This document shows positions 34,816 to 44,232 of a stretch of DNA of 64,000 bases, piece by piece. This DNA is from a virus, in IMG/VR virus record IMGVR_UViG_3300025073_000043, positions 1 to 64,000 of that record, one strand, 5' to 3'. Numbering within the stretch: the stretch's first letter is position 1; every line of letters starts with the position of its first letter. A program made the translations under genes and the position numbers. The notes beneath the pieces were generated by a model, which was not told the origin of the DNA, ran no database searches, and saw only the letters and a list, made by a program, of their open reading frames with translations.

Positions 34816-36099
34816 CTACTGCCCCTCGATGTCGATGGCGCGCTGGTAGTCTACAGAGATACCGTAGTCGCTGGAGAGTGTGTGCGCCGCCTGCATGACG
34901 CGGTACAGGCCCGAAGACCAGTGGATGTTGCCGGACGGCAGTATAACCTGGACATTGTGCACGTCACCGGCACGGATCGCCAATGTCTCGGGATCGCCGA
35001 TGAACTCGGCCGTCGCGTTGCCCGTTGCCTCGTAAATCTTCAGCCAGGAATAATGCGCTTCCAACTCAGCGACAGCGTCGTTGTTAGTCGGTCCCGATAT
35101 CATCCAGCGTGTGTGCTTCTCGATCCATGCTAAGCGGTCTTCGACACTCTCGATGGTCTTCAAGAACGCCAATGAACCGATGTACCCATCCTTTTCTAAC
35201 TGCGACAAGATCGCCGACGGGAGTATAGCGCCCGCCCCTCGTTGCCCCCAAGAACCCTTCACTACCGGGTCCACCACCCACTTGCGGTAGGTCTTGGTGT
35301 CAGGGTTGAACGTGATCGACACGGCCCCGTTCTGCGCCAGGTCGGCAAGCGTTTCGGCGGAGAAGCCGGGACGGAAGGACTTCAGCGACGGGTCTTGTCC
35401 CGTGAATACGCGGATTGTTCGGGTCGGCGGCAACGTTTCCCGCGGTCCGAAGTAGACCTCCTTGTCGGACACCGAGATCGACAGAATGTACGGACCGTTG
35501 CCCAACTCCGATACTGCCAGCGGGCACATGTACTCGCGGACGAACGCATGCCACTGCGTGAACACTGGAATCACCCACGCGTCACCGCCCGTTGATAGCG
35601 CAGCCGGAATGGGCATTGTCGGAACTACCGTGGCTCTCTCACACAGCGGATCTCGTTTCGCCAGTTCGGCGACAATGTCAGACAGCCGCGTGTCAAGCGG
35701 GAACGAGACGCCCTGTGTGTCTAGCCGCGGTGTAAACACGGTGCAGGCGCCGACCAGGTGGATTTTCAGGCCGGCGGGTACGAACTCCGGTAGATACTTC
35801 GTGAGGAAGCCTCGCCGCCAGCCTTTCGGCGGGTTCCACGCGTCCTGATCGGGATACCCGAACCGAAACTGAATCGAGTCCTGATTCCCGTCGGACTTCA
35901 ACAGGAGCAGGCGGAACAGCAGCAGTTCCAGCTTCTCGAATTCCGGGTCGATCAGGTCAATCTCGAACGAGTCGGACCCATCGCCCGTCGAGTTGTAGCG
36001 AAACATCTGAAGGTACTTCGGCGGTACCGACAATATCGGCGTGTCACCGATCTTCAGTTGGACCCAGGGAATGCGAGCGGTATTGTCGTGCGTCGTCAT
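34816..36099 (-). CDS. Baseplate hub protein, gpD/gp27-like candidate
   Basis: ATG at 36099 overlaps the upstream stop (ATGA). The 427-residue protein starts with a strand-rich domain (WVQLKIGDTPILSVPPKYLQ, then DSFEIDLIDPEFEKLE), typical of hub proteins that wrap around the tube end. It lies immediately upstream of the spike gene, as the hub does in P2 and Mu. The family link is by position and general form. Confidence 0.6.
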   Translation of the reverse strand: MTTHDNTARIPWVQLKIGDTPILSVPPKYLQMFRYNSTGDGSDSFEIDLIDPEFEKLELLLFRLLLLKSDGNQDSIQFRFGYPDQDAWNPPKGWRRGFLTKYLPEFVPAGLKIHLVGACTVFTPRLDTQGVSFPLDTRLSDIVAELAKRDPLCERATVVPTMPIPAALSTGGDAWVIPVFTQWHAFVREYMCPLAVSELGNGPYILSISVSDKEVYFGPRETLPPTRTIRVFTGQDPSLKSFRPGFSAETLADLAQNGAVSITFNPDTKTYRKWVVDPVVKGSWGQRGAGAILPSAILSQLEKDGYIGSLAFLKTIESVEDRLAWIEKHTRWMISGPTNNDAVAELEAHYSWLKIYEATGNATAEFIGDPETLAIRAGDVHNVQVILPSGNIHWSSGLYRVMQAAHTLSSDYGISVDYQRAIDIEGQ

Positions 36100-36404
36100 G
36101 CGATCGCGTTGAGCGCGTTGAGTACTCGGACCTTGGACGGAACCAAAACAACCGTATCCGCTGCGGATTCGGCGATCATGTCTTCCATCCCGTTGACCAT
36201 CGGAATAACCCACTCCAGGAGCGGAGTGCCGTAGAAAAATGCGGAGATCAAGTCGGGTCGGTGCGCATACCCGTCGGTGATCTTCCACAGTGTATCGGTT
36301 GGATCGGCGGTCAGCAGAACCGCAACGGGCCAGTACGTGTAGCCTCCGGTAGCGGCGTCATAGTATTTCTCGCGGTGTTGTTCGAGTGACAGGGTTGATG
36401 ACAT
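36096..36404 (-). CDS. Small baseplate protein, T4 gp53-like candidate
   Basis: ATG at 36404 shares one base with the upstream stop (TGATG). The 102-residue protein contains WKITDGYAHRPDLISAFFYG and LLEWVIPMVNGMEDMI. This pattern (a LysM-like stretch then YG...L.WVI...N) matches small wedge proteins of the gp53 type found in many myoviruses. Assignment is tentative. Confidence 0.5.
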   Translation of the reverse strand: MSSTLSLEQHREKYYDAATGGYTYWPVAVLLTADPTDTLWKITDGYAHRPDLISAFFYGTPLLEWVIPMVNGMEDMIAESAADTVVLVPSKVRVLNALNAIA

Positions 36405-36922
36405 CAGCCTATCCACCTGATACCGGCAAGGCGCGGACCAACAACGCGCATCGTGATTGTCGCTTTGGCGTGGAATGGAGAACCCGTAACCAGGTCATAC
36501 CCGCCGGTCTCGGCGATCTGGACGTCCACCAGGTAGCCGGTCCATGACCGTTTCGGCGTACCGGCGTCGAGGGGCGGGCCTTCGATCGCCATCGGCAACA
36601 TCGAGATCGTGACTTTGTGCGGCGGTGTCGCTATTCCGCCGTCTGCCGTGGTTTGGTAGTCCGGGTAACACAGTGACTGCAACCAGGCAATGTCTTCAAT
36701 CACGTTCTGCGGCGTTCTGGTATCCCCCACTTCAAGCGACGAACAGATCATCGTTTGGAAAGAAACAGTCTGCCCCTCGGTGTGCGAGTATCCGATGTGC
36801 GGATCGGATGTACCGCGGACTGCCTCCTCGGGATATGTCGCACGGGCGCCGTATGCGGGCTGCTCTTGCATGAGTACGGTAATCGACGCTGCGGTCACCG
36901 TATCGAGAACAGTTAATTTCAT
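36404..36922 (-). CDS. Putative tail/baseplate connector protein (172 aa)
   Basis: The protein is beta-rich with a Thr/Ser-rich start (LTVLDTVTAASITVLMQ) and a final strand AKATITMRVVG. It directly follows the tape-measure gene with an ATGA overlap, the slot for proteins that connect the tube to the baseplate. No domain is recognised. Confidence 0.55.
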   Translation of the reverse strand: MKLTVLDTVTAASITVLMQEQPAYGARATYPEEAVRGTSDPHIGYSHTEGQTVSFQTMICSSLEVGDTRTPQNVIEDIAWLQSLCYPDYQTTADGGIATPPHKVTISMLPMAIEGPPLDAGTPKRSWTGYLVDVQIAETGGYDLVTGSPFHAKATITMRVVGPRLAGIRWIG

Positions 36923-39777
36923 TCAAGCGCACCCACATACAGGGGAGTTATCCCACCCACGCCGGCGGTTTCAAGCGGTCCGGTGGGATTGGCGGGTTCG
37001 CGCCCTTTACCGGGGGGACGCGTTCTGCCGCGGCCGGCAACCAGTTCTTGCCGGATTGATTCCAGCGCAAGCAGCAGCCTCCGGTCGTCGATGGCGACAA
37101 CACCGTTGATGGAAGTGGCAAGGCTGGTTGCGCCCAGGGCGCTCGCTGTAGCGAGGATGCCAGAGGCATAGCCCGAAGGATCGGTACGTGACTTTTCGCT
37201 TCCTCCTCCCCACCGGAACCGGCCTAGCGCGGCCCCGAGGTCTTGGCTTGTCCGGTCCAAATGCCCACGGAGAATAGCGCCACCCGCCATGATGTTCTTT
37301 TCTGGGTCCAGCCGGTTCCAGTCGGATGCCCATCCGAGTTGCTTCGCTGTGGTAGTAGCTTCCTCGGGACTGATCTGGAGCAGGCCCCAGTGCTTACCAT
37401 TTTTGGCGTTCGGGTTGAACCCGGACTCACGGGCGATCCACGCCTTGAATACCTCCGGTTGGATGTTGAACTGTTTGCTGGCAGCGGCGATGAATGGGTC
37501 GAACTCGGGGTGCGCTTTGGCGAAACCGGACTGATCTTTTCCCGCAGCACCAGCCAGTTGTGTACCGACCGTCCACAGGGCAGACAGTCCCGTGCCGAGC
37601 GAACTGGTCTTAAAGCCCTCGGCGATCTCATGCGTCATGTCGCTAAACGTGCGGGGAATGGTGTCGGTCGCTTTCTTCGTTTCATCGAGCATCGACTGCA
37701 GAATCGACTTCCACTTGAAGCCGATCTTTTCCAAGAATCCACCGGGCGAAGCTCCTGCCATCTCGACTTTCGCGTCTAACGCAGTACGCGTGATTTTAGC
37801 AAATGCGGCATCCGCATCTTTCGTCATCGACAACATTGTGGCCTGCCACTTAGCGCCTATCTTATCGGTTAAAGCAGCGGTGTTCCCTTCTGCACTGGTG
37901 AACAATCCCCCCATCCAGTCCAGAACAGCGTCCATGGCGTCCATGTCTTGTGCCAATGGGTTCCCGATCCCCATCACGTTACCCATGACTGGGTTGTCTT
38001 TGACCGCCTCTTGCCGGTCTAAGCCGGGTCCGCCGAAAGCCTTCCTCCAAGCATGCCGTATTTCATTCGGGGACTCGGTCGCCCACCACTCCAGTGCTTG
38101 TATGAACTCGTCTATCATAGCAGTGTGCATCCCCTCGAAAAACCGGAGAAACTTCTCGCCGCCGCGTCCGGATACCCAGTCGGTGAACTGCGTCCAACCC
38201 GACTGCAGCCCTTTCCAGACAAGCGCGCCGATGGCGGTGGATATGTCGAGCCCCGTCTTTAACAGAGCGAGCCAGTCAACTGCTTTCAGTTTCTCGATAC
38301 CCCACCGGAATGCTGTTGCAATCCACTCGCTCAGCGGTTCGGCAATCATCTTGAACCGTGTCTCCCAGTCAGCGTCCCAGAAATCTTGGCCCCAAACAAC
38401 TGCCTGTTCGATCGCCGTGATAACATCGTCGATGAACTGAGTAAACATCCCGGCGTTATCATTCAGCCACACGCCGAATGCGCTCATCAACGGGAGTAAA
38501 TGCCGTTCTATAACAGGAATCAGCTTTTCACCCATGGAGATCCAGATCAACTTTATCTGCTTCTCCAGAGAGGCGAATGCCTGTGTGATAGCGTCCACGG
38601 TCTTACGCGCCGCCCTGCCGTGATCGTCCATCCCCTTGCCGCCGTGCTTCAGCGACTCACGAACGAACGCCTCGGTTTCTGCCACACCCTTGCGCCCGTA
38701 CTTCGCCAGTTCAGCGGCGTCAATCCCAAGGGACTCCGACAGTCGGCTGTACTGCATCTGCCCGCGGGCAGAACTGTAGCTCTCAAACCCGCGGACAGCT
38801 TGTCCGATCAAAGACGGAAGTTTCTCCGGGTGCGACTGAATCAGGTCTCGAATATCACGTGCCGTCATACCAACCGCCTGCCCCAACTGTGTGACAGCCA
38901 CCCCTCCCTCGCCGATCTTCATCATCTTTGCCAGCGCCGGATACACACGGGAGAATGTGATCCCGAAGTTGCTGAGGTGCCCTTCGACCGCCTTGAACTG
39001 TATGCCGTAGTTCATTAGGCTATTGTCTGTCTTACCCGACAACATCAACAGGCTGTCCAACGACTCGTTGAACCCGAGCAATTCTTCATGCGAGATTGCC
39101 GTCTTGTCGCCGACGTACTTCATCGCGCTGCCGAATCGCTGCAGCCGCTCGTACCCGAGTTGGTAGACCTCGGCGAGTTGGAAGTGGAACTTACCGACTG
39201 CTGCGGTGGACGTCCCGGTTGCGCGGGCGAAGATCATCGTCTGATCCGTCCACAGCCGCATGTTCTTCGCGGCGTCTGTGTTCCGCTTGGCAAGGATACC
39301 GTACTCCAGCCCGAGGCGTGCGACAGCCAACGCCTCTTCCCTGGTGTACCCGAGGTTCGCCCACCACTTATCGGTGAGCCCGGCAACAACCCCTAACTGC
39401 TTGCCCGTCATGTTGAGCGCCTGGTTCAGCAGGAGCAGTCCTTTGTGGTGCTCCACCGCCGCCTTCACCATCGACACGCCGAACGCTACCGCCGCTACGG
39501 CCGCGGCAACCAGCAACCCGCCGACGGACTTCAGCAGGCCCGCCAAGTTCTTGAACGACTCAATGACTTTGTCGAGGATACCCTTGAAGACGCCTGTCTT
39601 CTTCGTCGCGTCCTCGGTGTCCTTGAACCAGCCGGTCCACATGTCGTGGCCGAGCTTTTTCAACTTGCTGACGCCGTCCATGAACTTGTTCTGGAGTACG
39701 TGCAAAGACTGCAAGGGCCGGGAGACCTTGTCCTCCAATGTCAGCAGCCACTGCAACGGTACTATCTCAGGCTCCAC
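36919..39777 (-). CDS. Tape-measure protein with C-terminal lytic transglycosylase domain
   Basis: The 952-residue protein is largely helical and has a hydrophobic Ala/Gly/Val stretch near residue 95-115, typical of tape measures. Near the C-terminus (about 765-900) is a soluble lytic transglycosylase domain: WIARESGFNPNA with the catalytic Glu near 783, WGLLQISP, and NIMAGGAILRGHL. It sets tail length and cuts peptidoglycan during DNA entry. Its start overlaps the end of the chaperone extension frame by 11 bases. Confidence 0.9.
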   Translation of the reverse strand: MEPEIVPLQWLLTLEDKVSRPLQSLHVLQNKFMDGVSKLKKLGHDMWTGWFKDTEDATKKTGVFKGILDKVIESFKNLAGLLKSVGGLLVAAAVAAVAFGVSMVKAAVEHHKGLLLLNQALNMTGKQLGVVAGLTDKWWANLGYTREEALAVARLGLEYGILAKRNTDAAKNMRLWTDQTMIFARATGTSTAAVGKFHFQLAEVYQLGYERLQRFGSAMKYVGDKTAISHEELLGFNESLDSLLMLSGKTDNSLMNYGIQFKAVEGHLSNFGITFSRVYPALAKMMKIGEGGVAVTQLGQAVGMTARDIRDLIQSHPEKLPSLIGQAVRGFESYSSARGQMQYSRLSESLGIDAAELAKYGRKGVAETEAFVRESLKHGGKGMDDHGRAARKTVDAITQAFASLEKQIKLIWISMGEKLIPVIERHLLPLMSAFGVWLNDNAGMFTQFIDDVITAIEQAVVWGQDFWDADWETRFKMIAEPLSEWIATAFRWGIEKLKAVDWLALLKTGLDISTAIGALVWKGLQSGWTQFTDWVSGRGGEKFLRFFEGMHTAMIDEFIQALEWWATESPNEIRHAWRKAFGGPGLDRQEAVKDNPVMGNVMGIGNPLAQDMDAMDAVLDWMGGLFTSAEGNTAALTDKIGAKWQATMLSMTKDADAAFAKITRTALDAKVEMAGASPGGFLEKIGFKWKSILQSMLDETKKATDTIPRTFSDMTHEIAEGFKTSSLGTGLSALWTVGTQLAGAAGKDQSGFAKAHPEFDPFIAAASKQFNIQPEVFKAWIARESGFNPNAKNGKHWGLLQISPEEATTTAKQLGWASDWNRLDPEKNIMAGGAILRGHLDRTSQDLGAALGRFRWGGGSEKSRTDPSGYASGILATASALGATSLATSINGVVAIDDRRLLLALESIRQELVAGRGRTRPPGKGREPANPTGPLETAGVGGITPLYVGALE

Positions 39778-40117
39778 GCCGCATCCTCTTCCGCTTGGCC
39801 TGCCGCTCCGCGTCCTTGGCTTCCGCTGCTGCTTTTTCCGTTGCAGCGCTGGTCTTCTTGGCTTCCGCTGCTACTTTCTGTTCTGCTTGGAACTCTTTCA
39901 TCGCTTCCCGGTAGAGAAGGGTTGAACTCGGTTCGCCCGCGGGCGTGTCGCCCTTGGCTTCCGCCCGTTTGAGGAGCACACCGATGATGTGCTTGCGCTC
40001 CCATGGCGGCATCTGCATGACGTCACCCCACGGGATCTGGCCCTGTCGCTGGAGGTACAGGATTTCAACCAGCAACTCCTCCGGCGGCGGAATCTGTCCC
40101 TTGATCAGGTCGTCGAA
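39767..40117 (-). CDS. Tail-assembly chaperone extension read by +1 frameshift
   Basis: This frame has no good start codon of its own. It begins with FFDDLIKGQIPPPEELLVEIL, a pattern I associate with the second part of tail-assembly chaperones, and ends with an Ala/Lys/Glu-rich coiled coil and a basic tail. The upstream frame has TTC-TTT-CTT-CGA at 40113-40124. Slipping forward by one base after TTT gives TTC-GAC and enters this frame. Position just before the tape measure is where lambda G-T-type frameshifts occur. About 116 residues would be added. Confidence 0.6.
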   Translation of the reverse strand, partial: FDDLIKGQIPPPEELLVEILYLQRQGQIPWGDVMQMPPWERKHIIGVLLKRAEAKGDTPAGEPSSTLLYREAMKEFQAEQKVAAEAKKTSAATEKAAAEAKDAERQAKRKRMRRGA

Positions 40118-40919
40118 GAAAGAAGTCGCGGCTGACCGGCAACGGCATCGGGCCGTTGGGGTAGCCGCACACCTGACACTCGAATTCCTGCTCCAGTTGC
40201 ACTCCGACGCGAATAGACTCGACGGCGCCACGGTATGCCAACAGATCCTGTCCGCGAAGCGCCTGGACGTAGTGCAGTTTGTCGCTGAACGTCGGCTCCG
40301 CTTCGTTGATCGTCTTCAGCCGCAGCGCCAACCTGTACTCATACTCGGGGTCGCCGATGATCTCCGGCTTCAGTTTCCGCCGCATCTGTTCGGCGTATTT
40401 GGCGATCTTCAGTTCGTCGTGCCCCGTCAACAGGCGCCACGTGAGTACGTCGCCCGCCTTGACCGGAGCGTTCGAGTGCTCTCCGGGAATTGTAACCGTG
40501 AGTTTGTCTGCGTCTTCCGGTGTGAGCAGAAGAACGGGAAACCCGATCGGCTCGCTGCCGTCATCGGGCACAGCATCCGGGTCCGGCGGTTTCATCGAGA
40601 CTGTGTTGTTCGACTTCTCGCCGCACTCCGTACACTTGAACGAGAACCTGTACGCCGGCCCCCAGGACAAGATGCGCAGTACCCACATGAACCAGAACCG
40701 CTCGGGGATCGTGAACCCGAGGGGGTCGAACCCCTTGGGGAGATTCGTGCAGCATCCCTGGATCAGCCTGTTGGTCTTGACGTCCTGCCTGAGACTTTCG
40801 GCAGAGAAGAACTTCTCTTCGGTGGTGCCCATCGGCACCAGGTTGACAGTACCGTCGGGGAATGCATCAGGATACAGAATCCCGCACGGCAGTTTTTCAG
40901 TGGTTCCATAGCCGGCCAT
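40065..40919 (-). CDS. Tail-assembly chaperone (gp26-like, lambda gpG role)
   Basis: The 284-residue protein carries two cysteine pairs (FKCTECG in the middle, FECQVCGYPNG near the end) that may bind zinc. It ends at 40065, overlapping the extension frame. It sits between the tube and tape-measure genes. Proteins in this slot coat the tape measure while the tube polymerises and often occur in a short form plus a frameshifted long form. Similar proteins in T4-like phages are annotated as gp26 relatives. Confidence 0.65.
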   Translation of the reverse strand: MAGYGTTEKLPCGILYPDAFPDGTVNLVPMGTTEEKFFSAESLRQDVKTNRLIQGCCTNLPKGFDPLGFTIPERFWFMWVLRILSWGPAYRFSFKCTECGEKSNNTVSMKPPDPDAVPDDGSEPIGFPVLLLTPEDADKLTVTIPGEHSNAPVKAGDVLTWRLLTGHDELKIAKYAEQMRRKLKPEIIGDPEYEYRLALRLKTINEAEPTFSDKLHYVQALRGQDLLAYRGAVESIRVGVQLEQEFECQVCGYPNGPMPLPVSRDFFLRRPDQGTDSAAGGVAG

Positions 40920-40967
40920 TCTTGACTCCTCGTCTCAAAGAGACTGTTGACGTGAAACTATCGACCG

Positions 40968-40986
40968 GAGCGGGAGATCCCCGCTC
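40968..40986 (-). promoter_or_regulatory. RNA hairpin after the tube gene
   Basis: GAGCGGG and CCCGCTC pair around a five-base loop, seven bases after the tube stop codon. A second small stem (GTCTC-ttt-GAGAC) lies just before the chaperone start. There is no T-run, so this is more likely an mRNA-stability or processing element than a terminator; it may help keep tube expression above chaperone expression. Confidence 0.4.
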
Positions 40987-40992
40987 AAATGA

Positions 40993-41505
40993 CTAGGTGA
41001 GATCCCACAGCGCCTTGTCCACGCACAGCGAGATATCCATGTCCAGCGGGTTCTGCGAGTCCATGGTGAGCGCCGTCGGCGGTTCGCCGGTAGGCCAGAT
41101 ACCCTGCAGCCCGCAGACACGTTCGTTTGAACTTCCGTCGGGGGCAAACAGCAGGATTTCTCCGACTTTCTTGTAATCGGAACACAGCCCCTTCTTTCCG
41201 GTGTACGGGTCGTATACCTTCCAGTACCACTTCAGGAGGCATTTGCGGACATCCTTGTCCACCATATCACGACATTTCAGCGGCATATCTTCCAGCGTTA
41301 CACCGCCGGAGACCTTCCTGAAAGAGTTCCCCCAGTTGATCACGACGCCTTCCGTCTTGTGTCCCGGAATCGTAATGTTGCGGAGAGCGAGCATGACGAA
41401 GTCGAAGTCGGGGGACAGGCCCGTGATGCTCAGGTAGAAGTTGTTCTCGCGCTGCGGCTCGTACCCGTTGCCGGATGCCAGGTGATCTGCGTCTACTTTC
41501 GCCAT
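40993..41505 (-). CDS. Tail tube protein, T4 gp19-like
   Basis: The 170-residue protein follows the sheath gene and has the size and beta-rich form of tube proteins: an N-terminal NNFYLSITGLSPDFDFVMLA strand pair, then ITIPGHKTEGVVINWG, and a later LLKWYWKVYDP segment. These are typical of the gp19 family. Six-subunit rings of it form the inner tube through which DNA passes. Confidence 0.85.
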   Translation of the reverse strand: MAKVDADHLASGNGYEPQRENNFYLSITGLSPDFDFVMLALRNITIPGHKTEGVVINWGNSFRKVSGGVTLEDMPLKCRDMVDKDVRKCLLKWYWKVYDPYTGKKGLCSDYKKVGEILLFAPDGSSNERVCGLQGIWPTGEPPTALTMDSQNPLDMDISLCVDKALWDLT

Positions 41506-41537
41506 GTGATTCTCCTATTGACGTGTTGCGGGTTGGC

Positions 41538-43901
41538 TTACAGCTTGAAGTTGCCGACGTATTCCTCGAACGTGACTCCGGCCGGTGTGACGATCCATTT
41601 GATGTAGATACGCTCTGCCGTCTCGGGGAATTCGACCCAGCAGTAACCCTGCGCTGAGTTGGCCTGCGGGAGCACGGCCGGATCGTTGGTGATGGCGTTG
41701 CACTTCGACTCGAAGTTCTTGATCCCGCCGCCGGACTTGACGTACCCGCACGCCTTATCTATGACGGATTTGATGTTGCCCCACAGGGTCGAGTCTGAAG
41801 TGTCAAACTCCAGTTCGGAAATGTACGAAGCGCCGGTGACTTCCAGCAGGGTCAGCGTCATGCGGTTGTTGATGCGATTCAGGCGGGAAGTGGACCGGAG
41901 ACCCGTGTGCTGCCCCTTCAGCATGATCCCCTTGCCCGCGACAGAGACGAGGGGGTTGACGCACTGGTTCTCAGCCTGCATCATGTCGCGCTGGTCGAAT
42001 TCGATGGAGTAGGCCACACCGAGTGCGTGAGGAACGATGCCGCGCTTCGGGCCGGCGGGCGCTTTCCAGGGTCCGCCCTGTTCGGCGGCGCGGCACATGC
42101 AATAGACTATGATACCGGACGGCGGGCAGTTGACGTTCTTGTCGTTGTACTCGTCATACACGCTGACCTCGGGCCAGGCCATGCAGGAACCGGACGCGCT
42201 GATCGGCGATGTACGGATGTTGGTGCCGTTCGACCAGCGCAAGATATCCGTCGGGTTGGTGACGGTAGCGATGGGCGGTCCGTCGAGGACGACTTGACAG
42301 TCCTTGCGGACCTCGCGGATGGCCTCCATCTCGTTCTGCACCGCCTGCTCGTCTTCACCACCGGCAGCCAGCACGTCGATCAGCACCTGTTCGCTGTTCT
42401 TGAACAGGCGCAGTGCCGCTATCTTGTCGGATGTCGCGATTGTTGCATCTCCGTCGTACCCTCCGTTGAACACGTAACCGGAAGCGAACAGCGGCTCTGC
42501 CAGGTCAGCACGTGCCGTGGTCTGAATCGGCTCAGTCGTTGCAGCGACAACAGCGCCGGACGGCAACGAGAAGTAGATGCTGCCCGCCGCGTCGGTCGCG
42601 AAGGCGGTGCGGTTCGTGTTGGCCCACGACTCCAACAGCACGCCGGACTCGTACAGATCCACGGTCCAGTTCGCCGGCGCCCCGTTAAAGACCTTGACTT
42701 CAGCAGTGAAGTTGTTACCGCGCGTGCCTTTGTAATAGCCCTGAAGCCGGACGGACGCGGGCAGGATGTAGAAGTCAAGATTCGCCAGTGTAGCAGCGAA
42801 AGCCCGATTCACCGTCAACTGTGTGTCGCTGTCAGTGGAGGTGACAACGTACACGCCGTTGTCTGTGGTCGGCGATCCCTCGTTCACGATCAGGATATCA
42901 CCGGCGACAACGCCCCACTTGCTGAAGTAGGAGAACGCCGACGTGAAGGTCTTCAGACCGATCGCGGCTGATCCGTCACCGCTTGCCGGAACGGCTCCGC
43001 CGGGACCGCCGCTGGTCGCGTCGGGATTGATGATCGTCCGCGGCTTGTAGATGTAAAAGTCCAAGTTGCTTTTGTTGCCGACAGGCAGGTCGCGGTCCAA
43101 GACAACTTGTTCTGCCGACGCGACAGAATCGACCAGGTACACGCCGTCGTCTTCGGTGCTGCCGGGCGCGGCTTCGTAGATGTGGACAATGTCGCCTGCT
43201 GCCACACCGGATGTCGTGAAGTTTTCGCCATTGACTGCAACGGACGTCAGTGTACGTGCCGACACGGTTCCGGTCGCGCCGTTCGTCTTGGCGTTGCACC
43301 GGGTCGTGTGTACCTCGAAGTTGATGATGGCGCCGGAGGCCGACAGATCAGCGGGCCAGTCCCGGTTGACGGTCAGTACACCAGCAGCTACGGCCGTGAT
43401 GATGTATGTCCCATTGCACGTATTCGCCGGGGCATCTTCGTTGATGTACAGGAAGTGCCCAACCTTCACTCCGCTGGCGATGAACCCCGGAACAGCAGCG
43501 GATGTCAGCGTGCGGACTCCGACGGCCGACAGCAGTCCGTCCGTCCCCGTTTTGAATGCCGGTGACCGCCCCCCGCGGAGAGTGCCCAGCGCCTTCACGG
43601 CCGGGTCAAGCGCCGCGTCGCACCGTACCAACTGCCCGAACCGCCCTTTGCGGAAGTACTCGCGGACAGTGTACCAGCCGTACTGGATCGAGCCCGCTGC
43701 CCAGGTCGCCTTCGGTTTGCCGAATGTCGCCAGGAAGCTGTCATGCGACGTACACAGCGTCGGAGCCGTGAGCGTGTCGGACATTGCCGGCCCCCACGTC
43801 GCGGCGAGAATGGCGCCGAGGCGCAGGTTGACGTTCAGGTTGACGGAGTACGAACGGTCGTCTTCCTGATTGTATGTGCCGGATGCGTTGTATGTCGTCA
43901 T
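41538..43901 (-). CDS. Tail sheath protein with three inserted beta modules
   Basis: The 787-residue protein is a contractile sheath subunit. The N-terminal part (1-115) and the C-terminal half (about 380-787) are the sheath core, including an AALRLFKNSEQVLIDVLAAGG segment and a C-terminal TAERIYIKWIVTPAGVTFEE strand. Between them, residues 118-200, 205-287 and 305-381 are three copies of the ~80-residue module also found in the fibre, the gpI-like protein and a neck protein. Inserted modules of this kind usually project from the tail surface. The length is well above the usual 450-660. Confidence 0.85.
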   Translation of the reverse strand: MTTYNASGTYNQEDDRSYSVNLNVNLRLGAILAATWGPAMSDTLTAPTLCTSHDSFLATFGKPKATWAAGSIQYGWYTVREYFRKGRFGQLVRCDAALDPAVKALGTLRGGRSPAFKTGTDGLLSAVGVRTLTSAAVPGFIASGVKVGHFLYINEDAPANTCNGTYIITAVAAGVLTVNRDWPADLSASGAIINFEVHTTRCNAKTNGATGTVSARTLTSVAVNGENFTTSGVAAGDIVHIYEAAPGSTEDDGVYLVDSVASAEQVVLDRDLPVGNKSNLDFYIYKPRTIINPDATSGGPGGAVPASGDGSAAIGLKTFTSAFSYFSKWGVVAGDILIVNEGSPTTDNGVYVVTSTDSDTQLTVNRAFAATLANLDFYILPASVRLQGYYKGTRGNNFTAEVKVFNGAPANWTVDLYESGVLLESWANTNRTAFATDAAGSIYFSLPSGAVVAATTEPIQTTARADLAEPLFASGYVFNGGYDGDATIATSDKIAALRLFKNSEQVLIDVLAAGGEDEQAVQNEMEAIREVRKDCQVVLDGPPIATVTNPTDILRWSNGTNIRTSPISASGSCMAWPEVSVYDEYNDKNVNCPPSGIIVYCMCRAAEQGGPWKAPAGPKRGIVPHALGVAYSIEFDQRDMMQAENQCVNPLVSVAGKGIMLKGQHTGLRSTSRLNRINNRMTLTLLEVTGASYISELEFDTSDSTLWGNIKSVIDKACGYVKSGGGIKNFESKCNAITNDPAVLPQANSAQGYCWVEFPETAERIYIKWIVTPAGVTFEEYVGNFKL

Positions 43902-43916
43902 TGATTCCTCCGCGTC

Positions 43917-44231
43917 TTAGTCGTTGAGAGTCTTGATCTCGTCGTCTTCGTCGGGCCTGTCTTCGACTGGCATCGGCAACGGAGGCGGCAGTTCTACCTT
44001 CACTTCCACTGTGATTGCTGCGGGCTGCGGTTCTTCGATCGGCAGAATCCGCAGCTTACCGCTGCGAACAAGGGACTGCAGCGCCGGTTCTTCGATGGCG
44101 TAGTCCCCCTCGGCGAACAAGTCGCCGCCGGGTCCGATCACGCTGGTACACGCGTGCCGTTTTGCCGGTCCCAGGAAGACCCGCACGGTCAGCGCCTGTT
44201 CGGTCAGATTCTGAATCCTGTACTTCGCCAT
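43917..44231 (-). CDS. Small hypothetical structural protein (104 aa)
   Basis: ATG at 44231 has a GGAGG site. The protein has a beta-rich N-terminal part (YRIQNLTEQALTVRVFLGP, then FAEGDYAIEE) and a strongly acidic Pro-rich C-terminus. Many phages have a similar small beta protein beside the sheath gene. Function is not known. Confidence 0.6.
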   Translation of the reverse strand: MAKYRIQNLTEQALTVRVFLGPAKRHACTSVIGPGGDLFAEGDYAIEEPALQSLVRSGKLRILPIEEPQPAAITVEVKVELPPPLPMPVEDRPDEDDEIKTLND

Positions 44232-44232
44232 C

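Noticed and set aside
39762-40004. 80-codon minus-strand frame beside the chaperone extension
   Set aside because: The product is Ser/Gln/Arg-rich without structure and is a shadow of the chaperone extension, which has family-like sequence.
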